The position numbers and the translations under genes were made by a program. From JABSSA01 sp039960995 (lineage in GTDB: Bacteria > Pseudomonadota > Alphaproteobacteria > Rhodobacterales > Rhodobacteraceae), in assembly GCA_039960995.1 (NCBI GenBank), contig JBDVKF010000080.1:62001-126000 (forward strand): a stretch of 64,000 bases of DNA, written 5' to 3'. Shown in pieces: positions 1 to 8,209 of this stretch; within the stretch, counting starts at the first letter, position 1; each line of letters starts with the position of its first letter. The notes under the pieces are model-generated. The model was not told the origin of the DNA, searched no databases, and was given only the letters and a program-made list of their open reading frames with translations.

Positions 1-5
1 AGCGA

Positions 6-644
6 TCAGGCGATTGCGGCTAACTTCTGTGATGCAGAATGTTCGCCGAACGCCCGATCAAACCACAGACGTGACAGTGACACGGAAACACCGGCCCGTC
101 GCGCCACCCGTGCCTGTGCCTCAGGTTCAAAGTGCCACAATCCGACGCTAATTTTGTCGCGTCCCTCACCGCTTGCACCAAGCACATCAGGCGAGGATCC
201 AATCATTCGGTAAATACGCACCATCCGCGCATCAAAAACGCCCACAAAGTGATGAATATCAAAGTTTTGCATGATTTCGCCACCCGCTAGCATCAGGGCT
301 GCGGCCACGTGGCTGCCCGCCCCTTGCGACAGACAAAACCGCGTACATTCCCAGATTGTCGGGCTTGTGATTGGACCACTCATCAGATCGCCAAAATGTT
401 CGTTGACCATGGTGCGTCCCGTTGTCGGCAGAAACCGCATGGAACCACCATGTGAACCGTCGGCTTGCTCCCAAATCACGTAAAGCGGATCAAGCTCGTC
501 ATATTGATCAACCTCCATGCCGTCACGATCAACAGTCACATCCCATCCCAATCGCGTCTGAAATTGATCAGCGCGGTCGCGAAACATTGTATCGCGTAAT
601 TTTGGGAATTTGTGCAGGTCGTGGCCATAAACATAACGCAGCAT
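6..644 (-). CDS. luxI: Acyl-homoserine-lactone synthase (LuxI family)
   Basis: LuxI-type enzymes join S-adenosylmethionine to an acyl-ACP chain and release an N-acyl-homoserine lactone, the diffusible quorum signal of many roseobacters. In this 212-residue protein the usual invariant residues can be read: R24, F28, W34, E44, D46, D49, R70, F84, E99 and R102. The ATG at 644 is chosen because AAGGAG stands 6 bases upstream; an upstream start at 707 would add 21 residues with no family likeness. The gene lies directly downstream of a luxR homologue on the same strand, with about 120 bases between the ancestral luxR end and this start. I saw no convincing lux-box palindrome in that gap. The acyl-chain length cannot be told from sequence. 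Function is very likely intact. Confidence 0.95.
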   Translation of the reverse strand: MLRYVYGHDLHKFPKLRDTMFRDRADQFQTRLGWDVTVDRDGMEVDQYDELDPLYVIWEQADGSHGGSMRFLPTTGRTMVNEHFGDLMSGPITSPTIWECTRFCLSQGAGSHVAAALMLAGGEIMQNFDIHHFVGVFDARMVRIYRMIGSSPDVLGASGEGRDKISVGLWHFEPEAQARVARRAGVSVSLSRLWFDRAFGEHSASQKLAAIA

Positions 645-764
645 GAAGCTCTCCTTGTTCGCTCTGGGGCCTCCCGAACCCCGGTGTAAACAAAGCTCTA
701 CAGCCAATAATGTTAACGAATTGGCACATGTCCGCGCGTCACAATCACAGCGCTCGCAACGCTG

Positions 765-1496
765 TCACACGACGATCAAACCTCGGCTCATCGCGCGTGC
801 AACGGCGTGGGTGGTGTTCATCGCGCCCAGTTTAAAACGCGCACTTTCGATATAAACACGCAAAGTATGTTATGATATTTCAAGGCTTTGTGCGACTTGC
901 GCCCGGTTGTACCCCATTGCCAGCATTGTCATGGCATCCACTTCTCGTGGGCTTAAACCTCGCGCTGCTTCAGGTTGACGATCCGGCTCAAAGTCGAGCG
1001 CTTTTTCATTAAAATAGTGTGCAATTAAAATCAAATCGCGACGATGAGTGTCCGTCCAGCCCCCCCAATCCGCATCGCTGGATGTGTGATTTACTGTAAA
1101 AAGAGCAAATTGCCCGTTAGGACCTCGAATCGGGACCGAAAAGCCCTGATTGCCTAGGCCGTATTCCATCGCCTCTGTCTGAAAGGCCCGAGCGGCTTTT
1201 GACGACCAGTCGAGCCGCTTCCAATCCACCGGGTGAAATTGCTGGAAACATCCAACGATGACTGGATCGACCCGAAGAAAATTTTGCTCTAGATAACGAT
1301 CGCGCCAAGCGTCTGAATAGGTTCCGCATCCGTATTGATCTCCCGCGCTGTCGACCCAATGATAGACGACATGGTCTACGTTGTAATGTTCTTGCAGTTG
1401 TTCTGTTGCCGCTTGCAAAGCCACCAAGCCTTCAGCGCGTTCCAACTCCTCCAATATATTTTCCAGCCGAAGCGCAGCCGTCCGAGCCAATTGCAT
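765..1496 (-). pseudogene. LuxR-family quorum regulator, interrupted by an in-frame TAA in the HTH
   Basis: The reading frame encodes an autoinducer-binding domain (about residues 20-165, with the typical W64, Y68, D78-P79 and W92) followed by a GerE-type helix-turn-helix that starts LSPREVDAMTMLAMGYN. At residue 209, after SLEIS, the codon is TAA (870-872). The same frame then continues for 34 codons (HTLRVYIESARFKLGA..., ending GLIVV) to a TGA at 765-767. In the family the interrupted position is normally Glu (ISEHT), so one G-to-T change (GAA to TAA) explains it. The product as read is a 208-residue ligand-binding protein lacking the recognition helix. The ATG at 1496 has AAAGGA at good spacing; a GTG at 1502 is the alternative start. 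It precedes luxI. It could be a dead gene, a dominant-negative regulator, or a sequencing error. Confidence 0.85.
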
Positions 1497-1638
1497 GCTC
1501 ACTTTCCTTTAGTGTAGCAATCTCGGCCATCGCCACAATCGACGTATCATCCAACTGCTCAGCTAGGGCTGGCATGTTGTTGTCACGCGCGAATGATTTC
1601 AGGTCCGAAAGTACGTCCAATATCCATTCTCTTCTCAT
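1432..1638 (-). CDS. Small conserved-looking protein upstream of luxR
   Basis: A 68-residue protein of unknown function. Its start is supported by an unusually good ribosome site, GGAGGTGAG, 5 bases before the ATG at 1638. The N-terminal 45 residues are acidic and helical in character (MRREWILDVLSDLK...), with a PALAEQLDDT motif. I believe similar short proteins precede luxR in related roseobacters, but I cannot check this. The 3' end overlaps the first 65 bases of the luxR reading frame in another frame, so the two are probably translationally linked. The last 20 residues, encoded in the overlap, look less constrained. No membrane segment or signal peptide is present. Confidence 0.6.
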   Translation of the reverse strand: MRREWILDVLSDLKSFARDNNMPALAEQLDDTSIVAMAEIATLKESEHAIGSDGCASAGKYIGGVGTR

Positions 1639-1658
1639 GCTAGCTCACCTCCAGATGG

Positions 1659-1673
1659 TTAATGATCGATTAA
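1659..1673. promoter_or_regulatory. AT-rich inverted repeat upstream of the luxR-luxI unit
   Basis: TTAAT-GATCG-ATTAA is a perfect 5-bp inverted repeat 21 bases before the start of the small gene that leads the luxR-luxI unit. Its position suits an operator or part of the promoter. It is short and AT-rich, so it could be chance. The rest of the gap to 1853 shows nothing I can name. Confidence 0.25.
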
Positions 1674-1853
1674 CACAACTATAACCTGCATCAATTAGCC
1701 GAAGAAACCCGCGTATTTCCCCTCCTCAGAAATGGCGAGGGAGAAAATTACAACCTACTGAAAAGATTGGCCCCACACTTTAAGATAGAAAATTTCGCGG
1801 GCAATCCAAACGATTCGAAGGCTTTTTCAAGAGGAATCACCGCAGTCGGCACC

Positions 1854-3134
1854 TTAACGCCGAGCGTCCAAAACGTCCTCAAGCGTGCGCAGCCCAGTTT
1901 TGGGTGCTTGAACCAAAACACTCATGTTCCCCGGCTTGTGTTCGTTTCGCAGCATCCTCATGTGCGCTTCCGGCAGGTCACCCCAAGGAAAGACTTCGGA
2001 CATACATGGATCAAGGCGGCGTTCGACCATCAGTTTATTTGCCGCTGAGGCTTGCTTGAGATGCGCAAAATGCGATCCCTGCAACCGCTTTTGGTGCATC
2101 CACATATAACGCACGTCGAATGTGAGGTTATACCCTGTCGTGCCCGCACAAATCACGACCATGCCACCTTTTTTCACAACAAACGTCGAAACCGGAAACG
2201 TGCTTTCGCCGGGATGTTCGAACACAAGATCGACATTCACACCCTTGCCCGTGATGTCCCAGATCGCTTTGCCAAATTTACGCGCTTCTTTAAACCATTC
2301 CGCATATTCCGGCGTGTTGACCGGAGGCAATTGGCCCCAACAATTAAAATCCTTACGATTAATGACGCCCTTAGCGCCAAGATCCATAACGAAATCACGT
2401 TTGCTTTCATCGCTGATAACACCAATTGCGTTTGCGCCTGCTGTGTTGATCAATTGGATTGCATAAGATCCCAAACCACCTGATGCCCCCCAAACCAAAA
2501 CGTTCTGACCCGGCTTCAAATCATGTGGCTCGTGCCCAAACAGCATCCGATATGCCGTTGCAAGGGTCAGCGTATAGCAGGCGCTTTCTTCCCATGTCAG
2601 ATGTTTCGGGCGTGGCATAAGTTGCTGGGATTGCACTGCCGTGAATTGCGCAAACGATCCATCCGGCGTTTCATAGCCCCAAATACGCTGGGTATCCGAG
2701 AACATTGGATCGCCGCCATTGCATTCTTCGTCATCGCCGTCGTCTTGATTGCAGTGGATGACGACCTCATCGCCCACTTTCCAACGCTTAACCTTGTCCC
2801 CCACGGCCCAAACGATGCCCGACGCATCAGATCCCGCTATATGATACGGTTGACCATGTCCGTCAAAAGGGCTGATCGGTGTCCCCAAGGCGGCCCACAC
2901 TCCGTTGTAATTCACACCCGCCGCCATAACGAGAACAAGTACGTCTTGGCTGTCCAATTCCGGGATGTCGACCACTTCCTGCTGCATCGCAGTATCGGGT
3001 TCGCCATGCCGTTCTTTGCGAATGGTCCACGCATACATTTGTTTGGGCAAATGGCCCATCGGGGGAATTTCCCCCATCTCGTAAAGGTCTTTCTCGGGCG
3101 CTTCGTAAGTCGCCATCTCGCCGTCGAGTGCCAT
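1854..3134 (-). CDS. ccr: Crotonyl-CoA carboxylase/reductase
   Basis: This is the key enzyme of the ethylmalonyl-CoA pathway: it reduces crotonyl-CoA with NADPH and captures CO2 to give ethylmalonyl-CoA, allowing growth on C2 compounds without isocitrate lyase. The 426-residue length matches characterised Ccr proteins. Visible family features are an alcohol-dehydrogenase-like N-terminal domain (NYNGVWAALG, AGSDASGIVWAVGD), the nucleotide loop VWGASGGLGSYA, the insert with EESACYTLTLATAYRM typical of Ccr rather than simple quinone reductases, and HFAHLKQ near the CO2 pocket. The ATG at 3134 follows AAGGAGG by 5 bases; an upstream in-frame start would add 19 residues with no support. The mutase gene ecm that follows in the pathway lies about 1.8 kb away, divergently transcribed. 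Confidence 0.97.
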   Translation of the reverse strand: MALDGEMATYEAPEKDLYEMGEIPPMGHLPKQMYAWTIRKERHGEPDTAMQQEVVDIPELDSQDVLVLVMAAGVNYNGVWAALGTPISPFDGHGQPYHIAGSDASGIVWAVGDKVKRWKVGDEVVIHCNQDDGDDEECNGGDPMFSDTQRIWGYETPDGSFAQFTAVQSQQLMPRPKHLTWEESACYTLTLATAYRMLFGHEPHDLKPGQNVLVWGASGGLGSYAIQLINTAGANAIGVISDESKRDFVMDLGAKGVINRKDFNCWGQLPPVNTPEYAEWFKEARKFGKAIWDITGKGVNVDLVFEHPGESTFPVSTFVVKKGGMVVICAGTTGYNLTFDVRYMWMHQKRLQGSHFAHLKQASAANKLMVERRLDPCMSEVFPWGDLPEAHMRMLRNEHKPGNMSVLVQAPKTGLRTLEDVLDARR

Positions 3135-3247
3135 ACCTGCCTCCTTCATAGAATACCCTTCTGCTGCACCGCAGAATCGAAATCGTCTCAAACGAATACG
3201 AGGTATGGCGAAACATTACAACATTTTCGATAGTCTACTTTGTAATT

Positions 3248-4642
3248 TTATGACTTTGCACTTGCAGAAACTTCCAATGTCGTTGCTGCATTTGCAAAAT
3301 GGCGGTTTTCGAGAGAGTTCGCATAATAGTGTAAAAGATCAGTTTCGGCTGGATTCATGGACCACACATCCTCGTGCTTTTCGATCAATTCCCGCATTTC
3401 CAAATGCTTCAACGCACGTTCGATCATTCCGTCCAGCACTTCATCTTCTCCATCCAAAGTCAGTGGTTCGGAGCCTTTAGTCCAAGACGCGGCGACGGCC
3501 TTGATCTGGTCTTCGGTCTGCGCAGCATCGGCTTGCAACATTATCATCGCGACCAAGGGCACGCCCAAAACAGGCATTTGCTGTCCGATACGGGCCAAAA
3601 GATCATCTGCAAGGACTTCGATGTTTTGCGGATCTTTCTGTGCCGAAAGCATCAACGGCTCTCCAAAAACGACGCCAGCTTGGCCAAATTTTTGGAAACG
3701 GCCTGTGACAAACGCCCACAACTTCGAGAGGATGTAACCCGTCAACACCGAAATTCGGACTCCAAATCGACGCTGCCCCGTTTCGGCAGCTTTCTCAAGA
3801 ACGCGGTCCTCGATGACACGATCATAGTTGATAGCAACCGGAACAAACGCAACATCGCGCGCCTCTGGTGTCCAATTTGAAACCACATAGGCAAGAAGAC
3901 CCATCTTTGGTCGCATTAGCCTTCCATCAAGTGTTAACCCACCTTCTGGAAAAATCGCTTGAGTGACGCCACCTGCCGTTGCCATTTGCACGTACCGTGC
4001 CAGAACTTTGCGGTACAGTGCACCGCGCGATTTACGTCGAATGAAGTATGCGCCCATTGATTTGATCAACCGACTTAACGGCCAAATGCGCGCCCATTCT
4101 CCGACTGCATAACTTAACGCAGATGATCGAGCGGCCAGGTAAGTCACCAACACATAATCCATGTTGGACCGGTGGTTCATGATGAAAACAACTGTTGCCT
4201 CTTCCGGTATCTTTTTCAGAGTCTCAGTATTTCCAGAGCCAGTTTTCACATCATAGAGGATATTCGCCAACAAACGCGCGGCCCGAATGCCAAAGCCGAA
4301 ATAAGCAAATGCTGAAAACGAAGGCACAATTTCGCGCGCATAATGCCGAGCCCGCTCAAACGCTACGTCTTCACGTTCGCTTCGTTTGCGCGCATCCTCA
4401 ACGATCGCTTCGGTGACCTGTGGATCATAGACCAGGCGTTGGATCATGTCCGTTCGTCGTGCCAGCTTGAAGGGTTCTATTGGTCGCGCCAATCGTGTGT
4501 TCAGTTTTGCCACAGCATGCTCAAGACGTCGACGAAAGTACCAACGCACCGAAGGAAACAGAAAATGAGAGGCAAAAGTAACCGTCGCGAACACGACGAT
4601 AAGAATAAAAAACCATAATGGGACTTCGACGACGTGTGTCAT
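3248..4642 (-). CDS. Membrane glycerolipid acyltransferase (PlsB/PlsC-like)
   Basis: A 464-residue acyltransferase that probably acylates glycerol-3-phosphate or a lysophospholipid at the inner membrane. A single N-terminal membrane segment (residues 8-30) is followed by the catalytic blocks: NHRSNMD (156-162, the HX4D site with H157 and D162), FIRRKS (200-205), FPEGGLT (231-237, with the conserved Glu) and VPVAINYD (about 268-275). It is longer than PlsC (about 240 residues) because of an N-terminal extension and a helical C-terminal third, which resembles the GPAT side of the family. The ribosome site is weak. It lies between ccr and ecm; a metabolic link to them is not evident. A separate, short PlsC is encoded at 34.0-34.7 kb. 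Confidence 0.85.
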   Translation of the reverse strand: MTHVVEVPLWFFILIVVFATVTFASHFLFPSVRWYFRRRLEHAVAKLNTRLARPIEPFKLARRTDMIQRLVYDPQVTEAIVEDARKRSEREDVAFERARHYAREIVPSFSAFAYFGFGIRAARLLANILYDVKTGSGNTETLKKIPEEATVVFIMNHRSNMDYVLVTYLAARSSALSYAVGEWARIWPLSRLIKSMGAYFIRRKSRGALYRKVLARYVQMATAGGVTQAIFPEGGLTLDGRLMRPKMGLLAYVVSNWTPEARDVAFVPVAINYDRVIEDRVLEKAAETGQRRFGVRISVLTGYILSKLWAFVTGRFQKFGQAGVVFGEPLMLSAQKDPQNIEVLADDLLARIGQQMPVLGVPLVAMIMLQADAAQTEDQIKAVAASWTKGSEPLTLDGEDEVLDGMIERALKHLEMRELIEKHEDVWSMNPAETDLLHYYANSLENRHFANAATTLEVSASAKS

Positions 4643-4978
4643 AAATTCAGCTATGCAGGTGTAGCGGTTGCAGTAAAGCTCAATGATATCAAATTCATCA
4701 TTGCATGGCTTTAAGGTTCCGAGAACTGAATATCTATACCAAAAACCCTTTTTTCACGTTCCCGTGCCACCCTATTGCGTGGGCCGCGTTGCCAAACCTT
4801 AAAGAAACAATCGGCGCTGTCAGGACAAAACGAGAGGATGTTGGACTGAACCTCTATTCTTGCTGCGCTTGCGAAAAAACGTGCTCTTGCCGCGCTGCAG
4901 CGAATTGACAAAGCCATAATATGTCGAATATTAATCTAAAAACGTAATTTTGTTACCTTTGAAATTCAGGAGCGCGTG
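4643..4978. other. Divergent intergenic region (acyltransferase / ecm)
   Basis: About 335 bases between two divergent genes, so it must hold both promoters. I see no convincing small gene, inverted repeat or clear -35/-10 pair. The only confident element is the ecm ribosome site AGGAG (4968-4972), 6 bases before the ATG at 4979. Confidence 0.5.
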
Positions 4979-6946
4979 ATGACCGAGAGCACCAAAGATC
5001 GCCCGTGGCTTATCCGTACATATGCGGGGCATTCGACGGCCAACGCGTCGAACGCGCTTTATCGTTCTAACTTAGAAAAGGGCCAAACTGGGCTGTCAGT
5101 CGCATTCGATTTGCCGACGCAGACTGGCTATGACAGCGACCATATTCTGTCACGAGGCGAAGTCGGTAAAGTCGGCGTCCCGGTTTCCCACCTTGGCGAC
5201 ATGCGCGCATTGTTCGACAACATTCCGCTTGAACAGATGAACACCTCAATGACGATCAATGCGACCGCTCCTTGGTTGCTCGCGCTTTATATTGCCGTGG
5301 CGCAAGAACAAGGCGCCGATATTTCCAAACTTCAGGGCACAGTCCAAAATGACCTAATCAAGGAATATCTGTCTCGGGGAACGTATATCTGTCCGCCGAA
5401 GCCGTCTTTAAGAATGATCGCTGATGTGGCCGAATACTGTTACGCCAATGTGCCCAAATGGAACCCAATGAACGTGTGTTCCTATCATTTGCAAGAAGCC
5501 GGCGCGACACCGGAACAGGAATTAGCATTTGCCCTTGCAACAGCACAAGCCGTCCTTGATGAACTACAGCCACGCGTCGATCCGGCGGATTTCCCGGCAA
5601 TTGTTGGACGCATCTCGTTCTTTGTGAATGCAGGAATTCGCTTTGTAACCGAGATGTGCAAAATGCGCGCTTTTGTCGATCTATGGGACGAAATTTGTCT
5701 GGAACGATATGGTGTTCAAGACGCAAAGTTTCGCAGGTTTAGATACGGCGTGCAGGTCAATTCCTTAGGATTGACGGAACAACAACCCGAAAACAACGTC
5801 TACCGTATCTTGATCGAAATGCTTGCCGTCACCTTGTCCAAGAATGCGCGCGCACGCGCCGTTCAATTGCCAGCTTGGAATGAAGCGCTTGGATTGCCGC
5901 GCCCTTGGGATCAACAATGGTCTATGCGCATGCAACAGATCATGGCCTTCGAAACAGACCTTCTGGAATATGACGACCTTTTTGATGGTAACCCGGCGGT
6001 GGATCGCAAAGTCGAGCATCTAAAAATTGGTGCCCGTCAAGAACTTGCGCATTTGGAAGATATGGGCGGCGCTATTGCGGCTATCGATTACATGAAAGCG
6101 CAGCTGGTGCAGTCCAATTCCGAACGGTTAAATCGCATCGAAAAAGGCGAAACCGTAGTGGTTGGCGTGAACAAATATGCAGCCAGCGAACCATCCCCTT
6201 TGATGACAGGCGATGGCGGCATAATGGTCGTAGATCCCGCAGTTGAAGCTGAACAAATCGGTCGGTTGAATGAATGGCGAAAGTCTCGTGATGAAACTGC
6301 TGTTGCCAACGCGCTTGATGCTTTGAAAAAGGCCGCGACAACGGGCAGCAACATCGTTCCACCCTCTATTGCCGCTGCAAAGGCAGGAGTCACAACCGGT
6401 GAATGGGCCGCGGTCATGCGAGCGGAGCATGGCGAATACCGTGCGCCAACAGGAGTCGCCACAGGCAGGTCCAATATGACCGACGGCCTGGACGAATTGC
6501 GTGATGCTGTCGACGCAGTCAGTAGACGACTTGGTAAACGTCTTAAATTTTTAGTCGGCAAACCCGGATTGGATGGGCATTCAAATGGCGCAGAACAAAT
6601 TGCAGTTCGCGCCCGTGATTGCGGAATGGACATTAGTTACGAAGGTATTCGTCTGACCCCAGAAGACATCGTCAAACGGGCCATTGACGAAGATGTTCAT
6701 GTTGTCGGTCTGTCCATTCTATCGGGCAGTCATATTCCTTTGGTCAAAGATCTGTTGGACCGCATGGCGTCTGCGGGGTTAAAGGATATTCCCATCATTG
6801 TCGGTGGAATCATTCCCGATGATGATGCCGAAAAGTTACGGAAAATGGGTGTCGAACGCGTCTACACTCCTAAAGATTTTGAACTTAACGCAATAATGAA
6901 AGACATAGTCGTCCTAGCTGACATAGCGACAGTTGGTGCGAAATAG
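4979..6946 (+). CDS. ecm: Ethylmalonyl-CoA mutase, adenosylcobalamin-dependent
   Basis: Ecm rearranges (2R)-ethylmalonyl-CoA to (2S)-methylsuccinyl-CoA, the step after epimerisation of the Ccr product. The 655-residue protein has the methylmalonyl-CoA-mutase TIM barrel first (with LPTQTGYDSDH) and the cobalamin-binding domain last, where DGHSNG carries the lower-axial-ligand His (H534), followed by GLSILSGSH and GGIIP. N-terminal PWLIRTYAGHSTA and proximity to ccr favour ethylmalonyl-CoA over methylmalonyl-CoA as substrate; the same ccr-ecm neighbourhood is known from Rhodobacter sphaeroides. The ATG at 4979 is preferred to the GTG three bases earlier because of AGGAG spacing. A hairpin follows the stop. 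The name rests on family and context, not on active-site residues that I can prove. Confidence 0.94.
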   Translation: MTESTKDRPWLIRTYAGHSTANASNALYRSNLEKGQTGLSVAFDLPTQTGYDSDHILSRGEVGKVGVPVSHLGDMRALFDNIPLEQMNTSMTINATAPWLLALYIAVAQEQGADISKLQGTVQNDLIKEYLSRGTYICPPKPSLRMIADVAEYCYANVPKWNPMNVCSYHLQEAGATPEQELAFALATAQAVLDELQPRVDPADFPAIVGRISFFVNAGIRFVTEMCKMRAFVDLWDEICLERYGVQDAKFRRFRYGVQVNSLGLTEQQPENNVYRILIEMLAVTLSKNARARAVQLPAWNEALGLPRPWDQQWSMRMQQIMAFETDLLEYDDLFDGNPAVDRKVEHLKIGARQELAHLEDMGGAIAAIDYMKAQLVQSNSERLNRIEKGETVVVGVNKYAASEPSPLMTGDGGIMVVDPAVEAEQIGRLNEWRKSRDETAVANALDALKKAATTGSNIVPPSIAAAKAGVTTGEWAAVMRAEHGEYRAPTGVATGRSNMTDGLDELRDAVDAVSRRLGKRLKFLVGKPGLDGHSNGAEQIAVRARDCGMDISYEGIRLTPEDIVKRAIDEDVHVVGLSILSGSHIPLVKDLLDRMASAGLKDIPIIVGGIIPDDDAEKLRKMGVERVYTPKDFELNAIMKDIVVLADIATVGAK

Positions 6947-6976
6947 CGACATCGGCGCAAATTGGCCTGACACAAA

Positions 6977-7007
6977 TTGAAAATGCGCCATGTATTGCGC
7001 ATTTCAA
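6977..7007 (+). terminator. Stem-loop after ecm
   Basis: TTGAAAATGCGC pairs with GCGCATTTCAA (one bulged base) across an 8-base loop. It stands 30 bases after the ecm stop and before the next gene. There is no clean T-run after it, so it may be a weak terminator or a transcript-stabilising hairpin. Confidence 0.55.
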
Positions 7008-7057
7008 AAGTTGTTCTATTTTCGCAAATACCAACTCGCAAATATATAGGATTAAAA

Positions 7058-7378
7058 ATGGCTGTTAACATCGCAAAAATGAGCCGAAAAGAGCTTGAAG
7101 TGCTGAAAGTCGACATTGAAAAAACAATGGTTCAATTGGCAAAAACAGAAAAAAAAGAAGCTAAAAAGGCCGCTGAGGACGCAGCCGCGAAATTTGGCTT
7201 CACGCTTGCTGAACTGACCGGAGCTCAGGGGAAAGTGCGTGCAATCAAAGCCCCAGTAGCTCCTAAATATGCCAATCCAGGCGACGCATCACAAACGTGG
7301 AGCGGCCGTGGCCGTCAACCACTGTGGTTTAAAGAAGCTGTTGCATCGGGAAAATCTCCCGAAAAAATGGAACTTTAA
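7058..7378 (+). CDS. H-NS family nucleoid-associated protein
   Basis: A 106-residue DNA-binding protein of the H-NS/HvrA type, which silences or tunes promoters in AT-rich DNA. Residues 1-50 are a charged helix for oligomerisation (MSRKELEVLKVDIEKTM...). The C-terminus carries the H-NS signature YANPGDASQTWSGRGRQP (about residues 73-90) followed by WFKEAVASGK. The start at 7058 has AGGA 8-9 bases upstream; an in-frame extension to 6977 runs through the preceding hairpin and is unlikely. It is monocistronic, flanked by hairpins on both sides. In Rhodobacter relatives (HvrA, Spb) regulate photosynthesis genes; targets here are unknown. Confidence 0.92.
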   Translation: MAVNIAKMSRKELEVLKVDIEKTMVQLAKTEKKEAKKAAEDAAAKFGFTLAELTGAQGKVRAIKAPVAPKYANPGDASQTWSGRGRQPLWFKEAVASGKSPEKMEL

Positions 7379-7382
7379 ACCC

Positions 7383-7428
7383 ATTTCCATTATCAGGAGT
7401 TGCATTCTCCTCAATCGGTAATGGAAAT
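7383..7428 (+). terminator. Nested hairpin after the H-NS gene
   Basis: ATTTCCATTA (7383-7392) and TAATGGAAAT (7419-7428) form a perfect 10-bp outer stem; AGGAG (7395-7399) and CTCCT (7407-7411) form an inner stem. It starts 5 bases after the stop codon. Likely the 3' end structure of the H-NS mRNA, acting with the second hairpin just downstream. Confidence 0.6.
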
Positions 7429-7442
7429 AGTTAGTAAATCGT

Positions 7443-7475
7443 AAACCGATGGTGAAGTAAATTTACCATCGGTTT
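7443..7475 (+). terminator. Intrinsic terminator between the H-NS gene and deoD
   Basis: AAACCGATGGT (7443-7453) pairs perfectly with ACCATCGGTTT (7465-7475) across an 11-base loop, followed by ATTTAATTT. It is the stronger of two tandem hairpins and ends 18 bases before the deoD ribosome site, so deoD either has a promoter overlapping this element or depends on read-through. Confidence 0.7.
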
Positions 7476-7504
7476 ATTTAATTTCTGAATTGCGGAGGAT
7501 TAAC

Positions 7505-8209
7505 ATGACAATTCACATCGGCGCTAAAGCAGATGACATTGCCGAGACCGTTTTGATGCCCGGCGATCCCTACCGCGCCAAATGGGCCGCCGAAACTTTT
7601 CTGGACGATGCGGTCCTTGTGAATGAAGTCCGAGGCATGCTTGGCTACACTGGTTCGTGGAACGGGCATCGCGTAACGATCCAAGGATCTGGCATGGGAA
7701 TGCCGTCTTTGTCGATCTATGCAAATGAATTGATTCGTGACTACAATGCACAAACCTTGATCCGCATCGGTTCGTGTGGCGGAATGCAACCGCAAGTCAA
7801 TGTGCGCGACGTCATCATTGCGATGACGGCAAGTACGATAACCTCTCCGTCCTCTGGCATATTCAAAGAAGTGAACTTCGCTCCAGCCGCAGATTACACT
7901 TTGCTCAAAGCAGCTGTTGAGGCCGCTGAAGCAAAAGGGACCAAGGTTCATGTTGGCGGTATTTATTCCTCTGATGTCTTTTACGCTGAACGCTCCGACT
8001 TGGACGAGCAAATGGTGCGCCATGGAATTTTGGGCGTAGAAATGGAAGCGGCCGAATTATACACCTTGGCGGCGCGTCATGGGCGTCGCGCGCTGGCAGT
8101 TTTGACCGTTAGCGACCACTTGCAGACTGGTGAATCTTTGCCCAGCGAAGACCGCGAACGCACCTTTGGTGAAATGGTCGAGATCGCATTACAAGCCGCG
8201 TTTGTTTAA
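7505..8209 (+). CDS. deoD: Purine-nucleoside phosphorylase, DeoD type
   Basis: Cleaves purine (deoxy)ribonucleosides with phosphate to free base and (deoxy)ribose-1-phosphate in the cytoplasm. The 234-residue length fits the bacterial hexameric class. Active-site elements appear at the positions known from the Escherichia coli enzyme: GDPYR (20-24), R87, SCGG (90-93), EMEAAELY (E179, M180, E181) and SDH (S203, D204). GGAGGA precedes the ATG at 7505. It is convergent with the DUF1989 gene and overlaps its end by 4 bases, leaving no room for a conventional terminator between them. Confidence 0.96.
   Translation: MTIHIGAKADDIAETVLMPGDPYRAKWAAETFLDDAVLVNEVRGMLGYTGSWNGHRVTIQGSGMGMPSLSIYANELIRDYNAQTLIRIGSCGGMQPQVNVRDVIIAMTASTITSPSSGIFKEVNFAPAADYTLLKAAVEAAEAKGTKVHVGGIYSSDVFYAERSDLDEQMVRHGILGVEMEAAELYTLAARHGRRALAVLTVSDHLQTGESLPSEDRERTFGEMVEIALQAAFV

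Noticed and set aside
645..764. lux box in the luxR-luxI gap
   Set aside because: Searched by eye for a 16-20-bp dyad near the luxI promoter; none was convincing.
870..872. Programmed read-through or recoding of the luxR TAA
   Set aside because: UAA is the least leaky stop, and no recoding signal was seen nearby. A plain nonsense mutation or sequencing error is simpler.
2523..3233. Plus-strand frame of 236 codons across ccr
   Set aside because: It is antisense to a well-conserved gene and has no ribosome site or recognisable family.
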